The position numbers and the translations under genes are program-made. This document shows, in pieces, positions 12,770-23,900 of a DNA stretch of 64,000 bases; the first letter of the stretch is position 1; each line of letters begins with the position of its first letter. The DNA is from Linum tenue (taxonomy: Eukaryota > Streptophyta > Magnoliopsida > Malpighiales > Linaceae). The stretch is from the NCBI GenBank assembly GCA_946122785.1, contig CAMGYJ010000006.1:52100066-52164065 (forward strand), written 5' to 3'. The notes below the pieces were generated by a model. That model was not told the origin of the DNA and did no database searches. It saw only the letters and a program-made list of their open reading frames with translations.

Positions 12770-13204
12770 AAATGAAACAACCCAATCCTTTTAAACAAAC
12801 TGAAATACACGGGGCTTCGGAGTCAACTTAAAACAACCTCAAAAGTTTCATTGAACCTCCAATATATACCCATAATCATGAATCATAAAACAACTAACTA
12901 ATTCTAACTCTAGCACCTCGTGGAGCTCCCCTCGATCTCATCCACTCTGATGCGGCTTCTCGACTCGCCTTGCCTCTTCTCAGAATCCACCTCTGCTAAT
13001 CCTCCCTCAACCTGGTGAGGAGAAGAGGTCAGTCTCGTCATTACTTTCTAAGGTCTTTGCCTAAGCAAAACCTTACTAACACATTATTAGAAAATTCCTA
13101 TCTTACATGAAATTCATTCTCGCTTTCATCCTTAATACTTTACTCCTTAATATCCTATAGAAGCTCTATACTTCTATCTTAACTTATATACTTATTAATA
13201 GGGT

Positions 13205-13385
13205 CCACCGAGTTACGTATTGTCTTCTGGTGTCTCTAACTTCAAGGCAATAGTACTGCGTTACGTATCGCCGTCCAGTCCCTGCCCAGTAAACTACAGT
13301 GTTACGTATCGTCGTCCAGTAGTGACCCAATATCCTCGATCAACTACTGCGTTACATATCACCGTCGAGCAGTAATCGACCATCT
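13205..13385. repeat. Four degenerate direct repeats in the LTR
   Basis: The core GTTACGTATCGYCGTCCAG recurs at about 13210, 13260, 13300 and 13352, spaced 40-52 bp apart with divergence between copies. It may be a regulatory or replication-slippage array within the LTR. No function is assigned. Confidence 0.6.
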
Positions 13386-14679
13386 ACCACTTCCAGTAGT
13401 GGCCCAACCGCCCGAGGGTTCATCTTACCATTAACCATGCATTTCACATACATAGCACAATGTGTGCCTCCACCTTAAGTAGGCGGGGGGATGCCTCACA
13501 CACATAATCGAGCATAACTAAAAAATTAACTAGTATTGCTTTAAGTAAATGCATAAACTAAAAGACCTATGAATGAGCTATTACCCCCTTTACACCCACC
13601 TTACTAATGTAATAGAGATTCCTCATTCATACGTCTGATTGGGTTTCTCGTTATCCTCCATCAAGCCATCCTTTTGTCCTCATGGTCCAGAACACGTCCT
13701 TTTTATTTTGCTCACCGGCTTGTCGTGGGATCCCTCGGAGACAATCAGCTGCTAGCTTCGGTACCACCGCTTCCTAATGCTATGCAACCACATAACACTT
13801 CACCTCCACGACTATTGGCACCGAAGCCCTTTCCCCATCACTAGTTCCATGCTATAATAATCAAATAACAATTGAATAAAGGCAACATCCTGCTTATCTT
13901 TTGACCCACGAAATTCAAGTCTCCCACCATAATCAACTTTTGTTTCCTGGTAACGTGGAACAATAATAATGGAAGGGCAAGAGATGGTGAGACGCCCTAA
14001 ACCTTGATTGACCAATAATCTCAGTTTGGCCACTGACTGTATCTTCGCTCGATAAGTGGTTGACTCGATCCGAATACCACAATAAACTCCCGCCTAAGGT
14101 CCAAGTATAAACTTTAGCTGGGTGCAATACAGGATAAATATGTTTAAATATCAACCCAGGCCGGTCCATGTACCCCTACTTCAGTCATTGTAATCATTAA
14201 TCATTATCTAGCAACAAAGTTTTGGTTTAAAGGTTTGCTAATTAAAATAAAATAAGGCAAAGGTAAATGGTTTTGAAAACTCTTTGTGGAAGGATCACTC
14301 GGGTGTCGCTTCCCCCTAACTACTACCATGGTATGTGAATTGGGACGATTGCTTTGGGCAAGGTAATCGCAAACCGCAGAGGCATGCATATATGGTCGGA
14401 GACCACAATCTCAATTGCTAAACCGAGGTGAACTTTATAGGCCGTGTCACTCGACCCTCTCGGTTTAGGCAATCAGTAGTTTACTTACTCCCTCACACAA
14501 CAAAAGGGTCGGACGGCTTAATCGCGATTAACCAATTTGCTTAATTCAACATTGAGGGTTGCCCTAAATTAACCTAGTTTGGTGGCTTAGAAAGCTGAAG
14601 GAAAACCAACTCGATTGAGTCACCCTTGGAAGGGGGATTTTCCTCTTTAATCTAGGTTAAGGTGGCTAATTAGATTGCT

Positions 14680-14830
14680 AGCACCAACATGCACAAACCT
14701 AAGGATGCTAAGCAAAATTATGCACAATCGTTAGGTTGCTAAGCACCTAAAATGCACAAACCTAAGGATGCTAAGCACAACACATGCACAACCCTTAGGT
14801 TGCTAAGCACAAGCATGCACAATCAAGATG
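14680..14830. repeat. Alternating short repeats in the LTR
   Basis: TGCACAAACCTAAGGATGCT and TTAGGTTGCTAAGCAC alternate about five times, giving a 60-70 bp higher-order period. The pattern is degenerate and lies entirely in the LTR. Confidence 0.6.
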
Positions 14831-15234
14831 AATAATACCTCAATCATTGAATTAACAATACCCAATGACAATCATTCAATTCACATAAAAGAAAACCACA
14901 TGGTAGAGTTAGGGTTTCACAACAGCCAAGTGAAAAGAAATCTACTCCATGCTAGAAATGGGAAAAACACAATGAGAAGAGGTAGAAACCATCTTGGAGG
15001 ATGCTCCTAATCTTCTTGGCCCTTGTGTTGAACTTTCCTTGGAGGAAATCTTCCCAAAATCCACCTTGAAGCAAAACCCTAGCCTTTTTCTCCTTTGGTT
15101 CATGCTTCTCTCTAGAAATCTGAAGAAGGCTTTTCACACAAAATGGGCTCTCCCCTCTTTCCTCCTTTCAGCTCATCTTTTAAACCTGAGTCGAGCTCAG
15201 TTCACGGCTTGAAGAAGCGCCAAAACGCACCGCT

Positions 15235-15415
15235 TCGTTCACTTCTGTTGACGGTCAACCGCCTCCGTTCATAGTCTTAGTGACCGTGAACTCACCTTGC
15301 GTCAGTAACCTCTGGGATTGCTCTGGACGCCTTGAGTTTCACGGTCAATGGCTCTTCTTCACGGTCTTGCATGACCGTGTACTTCGTGGGAAAGCCGTGA
15401 ACTGGCCATTTTTCA
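15235..15415. repeat. Cluster of TTCACGGTC / GACCGTGAA motifs
   Basis: The nonamer TTCACGGTC and its inverse GACCGTGAA, with near versions, occur about eight times within 180 bp, and again in the other LTR at 17860-18015. Such inverted short motifs in an LTR could bind a factor or form local hairpins. This is inference from the repetition only. Confidence 0.5.
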
Positions 15416-15598
15416 CCTCTTCTCCCAGTTTTCGATCCTTTTCGTTCAAATTTCGGCTTGAGGCTGGTTTCACCTGTTGAATCCTGAAACATGCTAAAAC
15501 ACGAGAAACCTAGCGTAAAACCAACATTTTAGGAGCGAATTTTCCACAAACACCTAAGTAAAAACGGGGGTAAAACATGTACAATTAGGCCCGAATCA

Positions 15599-15611
15599 CT
15601 CCCCCACACTT
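15599..15611 (-). other. Polypurine tract of the Athila-like element
   Basis: On the minus strand AAGTGTGGGGGAG lies directly before the LTR start TGATTCGGG. This is where plus-strand DNA synthesis would start, and it fixes the LTR border. Confidence 0.75.
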
Positions 15612-16939
15612 AGACGTTTGCTTGTCCCCAAGCAAACCATTTCACACAAGGTAATATTTCAACCTACAGAAATACTTTGGGGACAACTCAAAGGGCACGA
15701 AGCGGGAATTCTCAATGGTTATTGGCAATCAACACATGTACCATTGCAAGCAATACCGACATCCACCACAAACGACATTCGAAGCCACCAAAAACGGGCA
15801 AACAAAAAGTTCTCACCTTGTTCATGGATCAATGCAAGTCTCAACAAGACCACTTATCAACCACAACCAACCATGCATTGAATGAACCACTCACTCTCGG
15901 CCCTATCGAATGGAAAGGCAACAAAGGTCCTCACCGGGGTATGATATGTAATGTAAAACAAGAATGAATCACTCACTCTCCAGACCAGTGGGGTCGGGAC
16001 CTTTTTGGTGCAAAAGATGTGCACAATCATAACCTCTCGGCCCTATCGTCTCAATACCACGGCGACAACCTCTAAATGCTAGAGTTCACGGAATGGTTGT
16101 CATCACTAGCTTGTCCGGAGGTCTTAGACACGAGTTTAGATGACTGGCTATTGTCTTTGACATGGGGAAAAGGAATTTTGGGTGGTGGCAATCATGACGT
16201 GAGGTTCTACATCTTCAACCTAGACCCAAAGGTGCCATGGTTTCGACTAAAACCCTTCTCTTCAACCAAAGGTCACTAGCATCGGTCGAAAACCTTATCT
16301 CTCCCTTCCAAACTACCACCCATCGTGAACTACGTTGAAGCACTCTTCCTCGGTCAACTCTTGCTAGCACATTAAAGGTTCGGTAGTGAAGGAGTTCTAA
16401 CACAATGTGGGGGGTTTCAATGGCTTGGGTGCCAAGAAACCCCTCTTAGTCATCATCATAGGATATACTCGATCACATGCAACAATTCAAGATCAATGCC
16501 AATAAACATGAGGATTTCCCACCATCCGGCCACTTTGATCATGCAAACATTGATTGGAGCCCTCAAATTTTGAAATTTGGGCATACAAAAGGCTCCAAGC
16601 ATCAATCACACTCAGACAAGCATACTAGTAAACTACACCCCCACACTTAAACTCGACATTGCCCTCAATTGCGAAAGAAAGGGGTAGAATGATGTTACCG
16701 CTTGGGCTTGGTGAGTGAAAGTTGGAAACGAACCGGGGTAGGATAATTTGAGCTTCAAGGAGAGACAAAAAACACACACACAAAAACACAATACGACTCG
16801 CTCGAGGCGAGGTTATTACAAACACAATACTATAGTAGTAGTTTATGTCACACACACACACAAAATGAAGAAAAATAACAAAAACAAATAACAAGTTCAG
16901 GGTTACAAGTGGAGAAGTGGGGCGAAAGTACTCCGCTCT

Positions 16940-17610
16940 GCCACATGTCTCACTCGTCGGCTACCTCTCTCCGGTGGAAGGACCCTCTCCAGCATCTGGG
17001 AGGATACCCTAGCGTCGAGCCATAAGGTCGAGGATGTCGGTCTGCCGGTCGAGGCGGGATGAGAATCCCATGAAGTTTGTCTCTAGCCGATTAACCCTCT
17101 GGACGAGGGGATCGCCTACTGCTAGTGGTGGTGGCTGTTGTGCAGAGCACTGGAGTGTTGGACGCCGGCGGCGGCCGGGTGCTCAAGGAGGTGGCTGCTC
17201 TGCTGGCTCTAGGACCTTGGGGTCGGGACTCAATCCCTCAATGTTGCGCATCGGGCCAAAGGTGCGCAATAAGCGCATGGAGTGCAGAGTACCCTCGTCA
17301 AATCTCTAGGTGAGCCCTTCTTTCGAGCACCCTTCAAGGCTGACATTGAAGTGTCGAGCAAGGCGTGTGATGTAGGGACCCATTGATGTGACATAACGAC
17401 GGTTTCCCTTGTTGGCCCTAGCAAAAGAAGTGGCTATGACTGAACCCAGATGCAGAGTGCTAGACGGGTCCACCATGCAAGAACATGCCAACAAGATCCT
17501 CTCGGTTATCCTGTTCGGGTTGTGGTAAGTCGGGTAGAGGGAACGAGCTTGAAGATGCCCAAAAACACGCCTCTCTTTCCTTTTCAGGGCTGCTCCGTAG
17601 CGCCACAAGG
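16940..17610 (-). pseudogene. Decayed plant-transposon ORF in the Athila-like element
   Basis: Minus frames at 17306-17608 and 17230-17424 read as a damaged protein with SLYPTYHNPNRITERILLAC, LHLGSVIATSF and ITRLARHFNVSLEG. The arrangement resembles the C-terminal part of the 'putative plant transposon protein' found in Athila-type elements: a promise of all-alpha segments ending in a short LCRHFGV-like box. The reading frame is interrupted and its 5' part is not recognised. The assignment rests on motif memory and is tentative. Confidence 0.4.
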
Positions 17611-17703
17611 TATGGGTGGTCCATGTTAACCATCCTGCACAAACTGAAAAACATACACAAACTGAAAAACATACACAAAGTATGGGTGGTCCATGTTAAC
17701 CAT
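17611..17703. repeat. Short direct repeats at a rearrangement junction
   Basis: TATGGGTGGTCCATGTTAAC occurs at 17611 and 17681, and between them an 18-bp unit (CATACACAAACTGAAAAA) is repeated about twice. This lies exactly at the border where the truncated 5' LTR begins (17704), so it marks the deletion that removed the primer-binding site. Confidence 0.65.
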
Positions 17704-18211
17704 TTGACACAAAATGGGCTCTCCCCTCTCTCCTCCTTTCAGCTCATCTTTTAAACCAGAGACGAGCTTAGTTCACGGACTGAGTTAACGACCATGAACC
17801 ATGAAATGCGTCCATGAACTGCAGGCGTGCGCCAAACCGTACCGCTTCGTTCACTTCTGTTCACGGTTAACCGCATCCGTTCACGGTCTTAGTGACTGTG
17901 AACTCACCTTGCGCCAGTAACCTCTGGGATTGCTCTGGACGCCTTGAGTTTCACGGTCAATGGCTCTTCTTCACGGTCTTGCATGACCGTGAACTTCCTG
18001 GGAAAGTCGTGAACTGGCCATTTTTCACCTCTTCTCCCGGTTTTCGATCATTTTCGTCCAACTTTTGACTCCGAGGCTGGTTTCACCTGTTGAATCCTGA
18101 AACATGCTAAAACACGAGAAACCTAGCATAAAACCAACCTTTTAGGAGCGAATTTGCCATAAACACCTAAGTAAAACGAGGGGTAAAACATGTACAATTA
18201 GACCCGAATCA
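17704..18211 (-). repeat. Truncated 5' LTR of the Athila-like element
   Basis: It matches 15135-15598 with scattered substitutions plus an extra segment near 17775-17830. Only the first third of the LTR (minus orientation) survives. Confidence 0.7.
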
Positions 18212-18524
18212 GCGGTGAAATTGAGAAGAAGGAAAGCATTGCTTTTTGGGGAAAAAAGGATTTTTCAACATGATGTCGAGTAGGACGTGAGGTTAGGGTT
18301 AGGGTTTAATTCATTCAGGGTTATTTTGGGAATTTTCTAGTTACGGGTGAGTTTAATCCAAAACTCAGTTAATGTCCGTAACTTCTTCGTTTTAGGTCGA
18401 AATTCGATCTCGTTTAAACTGAGAGTTCACATTTTTAGTCTTCATCGATATTACGGTGGAATTTAACAATTTTGATCTACGTCATAATGTTCATTTTGGC
18501 TTAACAAATGGATGGGGTGTAACA

Positions 18525-20006
18525 TTTCTACCCCTGTTGGAAAATAATTTCGTCCCCGAAATTTGTACGAAACTCATTCATCTGTCAACACCATTCTTGT
18601 ACTTCCTTGCCTCAAGTATTTATTCTAACCATATGAACTTCAATCATGTCCTTTGCTTGTCTCATATAGTTTACTGTACTTATTATATCTCCTCTTGACA
18701 ATAACAGGTATCCTCACTAGTTTGTAGCATCATGTAGCTTTAAGTGACTCATTGCCCTTTTAATTCCGCAACTTGGACCATTTGTGTGAGGGGACAAAAT
18801 GTCGATTCATTGTTACAACTCTTGTAGTATTTCTTGTTGAACCTAAATCAAATTTGAGGTATCACATTTCCTCCCCACTTACAAAAATTTTACGACATGA
18901 AGCTATAAATATTTCCCTCCAATTTGATGTGATTCTTGTAGACTACCAGTTCACCCATTTCTCGTAGGCAACTTGCTCATCTAACTATTTGCTCGATACA
19001 ACTATTAAATTCTCCATTCATAGACGTCTTCAATGCTCTAGTGGTTTCTCAAATCATCTTGTGATCACCGAGTTGCCTTAACGTCTCCACTTATGATTCC
19101 TTAAGAAACTTCGTCTAAAAATTTCACCAATACTTCGACCTATGATGTTCTCCTTATCACGACTATTGATGCATCTCCTTGAACTCCATGACATTAACGT
19201 CCATGGTGAGCGTTTGACTTGCTCGCTAATACCCGGTTTGTTTCTGGCTTATTCATATAGGCAGGTTCCTAGGTAGTGCTTCTTACCCCTTCACATCGAC
19301 GATGTACCTCGAACGTATGTAGGGCATCCACTACCTCCATCATTTTGTACATAAGAAGTTGATGCCCATTTCGAACCCCAAGGTTACTAATGGAAGCTTA
19401 TACTTCTCCTTGCAAGGTCGTAAAACTCATTTAACTCTTATCCGTGGTTGACCACGTAGGTCCCTAGTTCCTTGTACATTCTAACTTTGCATCTCTTACT
19501 TGCTCCTGGTAATCTATCTTAGCTTTAGACCCTACACCGAATGTCCATCACCTTGATGATTGTCCCATACAATTTAAATCCTCATGCTGGTACTTCGGCT
19601 TTTTGTTACTTATCCAGGATGTCCTTTCATCCTTTTATACGTGTCACATGGTTTAGATATTCTTCCTGTTTAGGATGGACTAACCAAGCAACAAGTTTGC
19701 CCCTTTAGGGTAACTGGCCCCTCTGCCATAACAATCTTTTTATTCTCCTCGGTTCCACCCACCTTACTTGTATCACAACATTTCCCAACTCCCGTGTCCA
19801 CAAAAATCGTAAGGTCTCGAAAGCCTATTATTTTGGCTAAATTCATTTTGTTAGCTACTTGTCGGTGACATAGTGGCTAGCTCGCACCTTGTTCTCCTGG
19901 TACTTAATACCGCTCTCTTGTATGCTCGGTTGGAACTCTGATATCCTTTCCTTTAAGCCTTGGGAATGTAAGGATGAACTTTTCCTTTATCTCACTTTGT
20001 CTTACT
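18525..20006 (-). repeat. Second copy of the LARD 3' internal region
   Basis: It matches 8105-9670 almost throughout, including the motif ATTTCGTCCCCGAAATT on the plus strand near 18549. It contains the polypurine-like start of the LTR. Similarity stops at about 20006. It belongs to an additional element copy that shared the LTR at 12773-18524. Confidence 0.65.
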
Positions 20007-20530
20007 TTGGAACTGATGCAGATTTAGCAGCTATGTCGCCTCCTCCAGCTCCGGGGCATCAACTAGTACCTGCTCCAGCAGCCCCAACAGCAGCTCCAAC
20101 AACTTCTGCTACTGTCTTTCAAGATGCCGAGGACATCCGTATATGGGGAAAATTGAGGTTGAAATTATGAAAGGAGTACAAGAGGTTTAATGAAAATGAT
20201 CAGAAGAAAGCAAGTTGTCTCATTTGTTATCTTGGGTTGTAAACTTGAAATTGTTGGTGTTATGTTGACTTTCGAACTTTGTCGGAATAGATGTCAATGT
20301 GTTTTTATCTTAGTTACTAGCTAATATTTAACATTGGACAATACATTTTTAGTTGAACATGGTCTACTCGGTCCAGACCGTACCGGAGCACACTGCACAG
20401 ACGTGATCTGGTTTGGACCGAATAGGTTATAGTGAAATCCATGATCTCTGTTCTACACTCTCTATTTGGACCAGACCGCACCATTTTCCAGCCCTAATCC
20501 CTGCCTTCATGGATCATGGTCACAGAAAAA
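20007..20530. other. Intergenic DNA with a Pro/Ala-rich fragment
   Basis: Plus-strand 20007-20170 can be read as a short Pro/Ala-rich stretch (PPPAPGHQLVPAPAAPTAAP) of unknown origin that starts at the LARD break. The remainder shows nothing recognisable. Confidence 0.3.
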
Positions 20531-20990
20531 TTAATTAATAAAAAACGGAAATGATTTGCGATTTGAACTTTTTTTTTTTATAAAAGAAGGGGTAAGAGAG
20601 GAGAGCGAAGGTAAGCAAAGGAAGGAGAAAAAAAAAAAAAACAACGTCGAGGCCATCGGTCGACGGTCGGCATACTCTCCTTCTCCGTCACCATTTTCTG
20701 CTCCGCCTTTTCCGGTAACTCTAATCCTTACGCGATGTTTGGCCTTTGCTTTATCCATTTCTTCATCATTCTTTCCGCAGTGGATCCTCGCGAATATTTT
20801 ATCTGATATCTCCATTGCCATTGTCGGGAACTCGTCGTCTCTAGCTTTCCGATCGTCTCGATTGCGTATGTGTCTCAGGGATTGCACGTGGCCGTGTCAA
20901 CTGAATTGCGGATGCTAAATGCTTCTTGTTGTTTCCAATTCGGGCGTTATTAATTTCCCGGTAGAGTTGGTCGGTTGTGTCCGGTAGGGT
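20531..20990 (+). promoter_or_regulatory. Probable promoter and 5' leader of BTAF1
   Basis: This stretch lies directly upstream of the BTAF1 start codon. It has an A-run (20628-20641) and a pyrimidine-rich leader-like part from about 20670. Overlapping open frames on both strands (20531-20918) show no family motif and are probably leader sequence. I cannot locate the transcription start. Confidence 0.35.
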
Positions 20991-23900
20991 ATGGCTCAGC
21001 AGTCTTCCCGGCTCAATCGGTTGCTTACCCTATTAGACAGTATCCTTGTGCTTTTCTGGTTTCAGCTTTCCCCTCCTATTGGTTCGAATTGTGGTCCTTG
21101 AATCTCATTTCCCTGGTTTTTTATACTTTCCATTTCGATGCTTCGTTGCGTGTGGATATTGTGTGGGTTTGTTCTAGTCTTCTTTAACGTGGACGCCTCT
21201 TAGCTGGTTCGAGTCAAGCAACGAGATTCACTGCCGCGAAGCAGATTGGGGATATAGCAAAATCCCATCCTCAGGAGTTGAGCTCTTTTCTGAAGAAGGT
21301 ACGCCTGCGTAGTCCTGCTTGCATGTTTTACCGTGCCTAGCCAACCCTTACTTTCAGTGGTTTTTCCTTCAATCCAACTAGATGTTGCTAGTCCACATTT
21401 CCCCCTGTTCCAGAGTATCCATCATTGGCCTTGTGGTTTGTGAGCTGCAGTAACATATGCTATAAGCTTAAATTGGAATTAAGAGATGAAGATGTTCTCT
21501 TAGATTGAAGTCTAAGATGGACGACTAAGGTCACCAAGGTGGACAAGGGTTTCAAATGAGTTAATTTTCTCTTGGAAATTTGTAGAGTGCATTTAAAGCC
21601 TCTTCAATTCTTGTGGGTTTGAGTTTTTTTATCCCCCATCCTATCATCTTAGGAGAATAAACTTTGTAGTGGTAGAACAGAACCTCTTGAATATTTTCGT
21701 TTCTTATTCATGATTTAATGTTAATTCCTGCTTTGTCTTTTTGAGTATCTTGACTACTCTCCAAATGTATTATGCTTGAGATTTGGTATTTGAGAATATG
21801 ATGGTGGTATGGGAAGGTATTCTTTCCTACTGGTTGTACATCAGATGGAATAAATGTGCACCAAAAGAAAAGTGGGATGGACAAATCTGGTTAGGATTGG
21901 GATGGTGCTAGTTGCATTTAGTTGATTACTGAAAAGTATAAGAAAATGACATATTTCTTTTGCTCTCATCCAATCTGGACAATAGAGCCATTGCTTTTGA
22001 GTAGATGTAAGCAGTAAATAGAATTCCGTGCATTTTTTTTATTAGATATCTGGCCATAGAACTGTCATTCCAACTATTCGTTTGTCACTCTTAAGAATAT
22101 TTTTCAACAGCAGCATAGTACTTGGAAGTTTTATTCCGCACAGCACAGAACTACCAGTCCCTTAGTTCCCGGGGGAGCAAAAGCGACCTAATAGTGTATC
22201 AAACCAGCTGTTTCTTGACTCCTGAGTTTGGTTATGCATATGATCTTCTCTTCATAATAAGCCTATTACCTGAGATCTATGTTCCAAGTTGTTCATATGA
22301 TGCCCGTTTAGGTGCTTTTAGGTATAAATTACCAGGCGGTGTTTGGTTCGGTCGTATGTAAAATTTTAGGAGCTAAAACTGAAGTTTCGGTTGAAGGAGC
22401 ATGATTAGAGTTGTTCAGTTTAGATTTTATAAAGGCAGACCTAGGGGAGGCAAGTGTTCTTAAGTTCAAATAATGGAGGAGAAAACGGTAAAAAATGGAA
22501 GAGTGGGTACAAGTTTTCTTCTTTATATTTTTTTATTTTGTTAAATGGTGGATGAGCACTGTGGCCAACACACACACAGAGACAAGGGCTGAAGTTAGAT
22601 ATTTAGTTTGCTTGTTTTGTTTTCTGAGTTTGAGAGTAAAAAATAAGTCGAAAAATACTCTTATTGTATGGATGTTTAAGCTCTTAAAGCTTTATAAAAA
22701 TCTTGCTTGTGTACCTTGTGACAACAGGTTTCTCCATTTTTGCGGAGCAAAAACTGGGATACAAGAGTTGCTGCTGCTCATGCAATTGGCGCTATTGTGG
22801 AAAATGTTAAACATACATCTCTGCACGAGGTTTTTGATTGCGTTCAGAAGAAGCTGTATGATGATGGGAGTTCAGGTGTTGCTGAAGATTTAGTGACAAG
22901 ACCTAATTTCCAGTCTCAGATTATATCCTATGGCTCTTTCAGAAGGTGGTTGAGGCATTTATGCTTGCTCATGTTTGTTTGATTCTGTCATTTGTATCTG
23001 AATGCAACATTTGGTAGTTATGCAATTTACTGTTGTATCTTTTGCTAGATCGTTTTATATATACCCATTTCTCTCATTTTGTTATTCCCCTGTACAGTTT
23101 TGAAGTCAATAAGGTGCTGGAGTTTGGTGCTTTGTTGGCGTCCGGGGGACAGGTAACTTCATGTTTTATGTTCTAACTAAACAGATATAGACTGAAGTGC
23201 AATCTTATGGAATTATAAAAAGAATGAGAATACTAATGTGACATTTCTTCCTACAAATGCAACATTATTAACTGAATTGGTTAGCTTTCCAAGTACTTTC
23301 TCTGTTCCCTTCTAAATCCTGAATCCTGATGCCTTGGGTATGGGATCAAGGCTGTCCGCCAAGAATTTATTGTGTTTTACAATAGGATTGTATGGATGAG
23401 AGTGAAAGCAAAGTGAACTGGCTATGTTGAAGCTGCTTTTTTCATGACTTTCTTGTGCATTTTCTCACCAGATAAATTGGACAATGTTCTCCTAATATTT
23501 GTTGTCTGTACTTGTTAAGTAAATGATGGTCTTGACACAACCACCATTCATTGTAATGTTTTATATTGGAACTAGGTCCCATAATTGGTATTACTTGCCC
23601 GTGCTGAAACTGGATTGCAAAGTGACATTGTATTTGTTGCACATGCACATTCACATTCGTAGTTCACTGGACTCACTAACTTGAACATGCACATATCTCA
23701 CTGACTACTCTATCTACTTGCTTTTTCTTTTCGTGGAATTAGATAAACACCTATTCCTTCTCAGAAATTTTGCCTTCTAAATACTGTTTTTTTTATGCAA
23801 AGACATTTAGCAAAGTGCTTTTACTTGTTTTGATGCAGGAGTATGACATTGCTACTGATAATTCCAAGAACCCAAAGGACCGTTTGGCTCGTCAGAAACA

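Larger units (their letters stand above)
8105..12772 (-). mobile_element. Internal region of the LARD, no pol recognised
   Basis: This 4.7 kb lies between the truncated 3' LTR and the primer-binding site. Segment 8105-9670 matches 18525-20006 closely but with many small differences, including a T-run insertion near 8525. The scattered short frames on the minus strand (for example 11747-11935 and 11967-12182) show no protease, reverse transcriptase, RNase H or integrase motif. I read it as non-coding or too decayed to classify. A TIR DNA element occupies 10028-10985. Confidence 0.5.
14061..15598 (-). repeat. Complete 3' LTR (1538 bp) of the Athila-like element
   Basis: It is bounded by TGACTCGATCC on the plus strand at the left and by the polypurine tract at the right. 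It has TG...CA ends on the minus strand. Segment 15135-15598 matches 17704-18211. Confidence 0.7.
14061..18211 (-). mobile_element. Athila-like LTR element, nested in the LARD LTR
   Basis: Comparison with the uninterrupted LTR copy shows an insertion flanked by GTGGT (14056-14060) and GCGGT (18212-18216), a 5-bp target duplication with one change. On the minus strand it has a truncated 5' LTR (18211 to 17704), a 2.1-kb internal part and a complete 3' LTR (15598 to 14061). The termini are TGATTCGGG and CGAGTCA. The tract AAGTGTGGGGGAG precedes the 3' LTR, a form common in Athila/Tat Gypsy elements. The two LTRs share about 500 bp of close match. The primer-binding site and the rest of the 5' LTR are lost. 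No pol remains. Confidence 0.7.
3750..18524 (-). mobile_element. Large non-coding LTR retrotransposon (LARD-like), nested
   Basis: On the minus strand the order is LTR (12773-18524, interrupted), primer-binding site (12757-12769), internal region (8105-12772), then a second truncated LTR (3750-8104, interrupted). The two LTRs are recognised because 3750-3966 plus 7747-8104 match 13778-14060 plus 18212-18480. The better LTR starts TGTTACACCCC and ends GGTTGTTTCA on the minus strand, with TG...CA termini and about 1.6 kb once the insertion is removed. The internal 4.7 kb contains no gag or pol frame that I can recognise. A primer-binding site and polypurine region without coding suggest a large retrotransposon derivative moved in trans. 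The motif AATTTCGGGGACGAAATT just before the 3' LTR is familiar from chromovirus-type Gypsy elements, which is inference. Confidence 0.6.
12773..18524 (-). repeat. 5' LTR of the LARD, split by an Athila-like element
   Basis: On the minus strand the LTR begins TGTTACACCCC at 18524 and ends GGTTGTTTCA at 12773. Removing 14061-18211 leaves about 1.6 kb. The polypurine-like stretch ACAGGGGTAGAAA sits just outside its start (18525-18537) and the primer-binding site just outside its end. This single LTR is thus flanked by internal sequence on both sides. Confidence 0.65.

Noticed and set aside
14680..14830. CRISPR-like alternating repeats
   Set aside because: The repeats are degenerate, lie in a plant LTR and lack the uniform repeat-spacer structure.
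20531..20918. Overlapping 118-120 codon frames on both strands upstream of BTAF1
   Set aside because: Composition is that of a pyrimidine-rich leader, no family motif is visible, and each is the shadow of the other.
22495..22893. 132-codon frame as a separate gene
   Set aside because: It runs from an intron across BTAF1 exon 3 in the wrong frame; the exon 3 frame matches the protein family.
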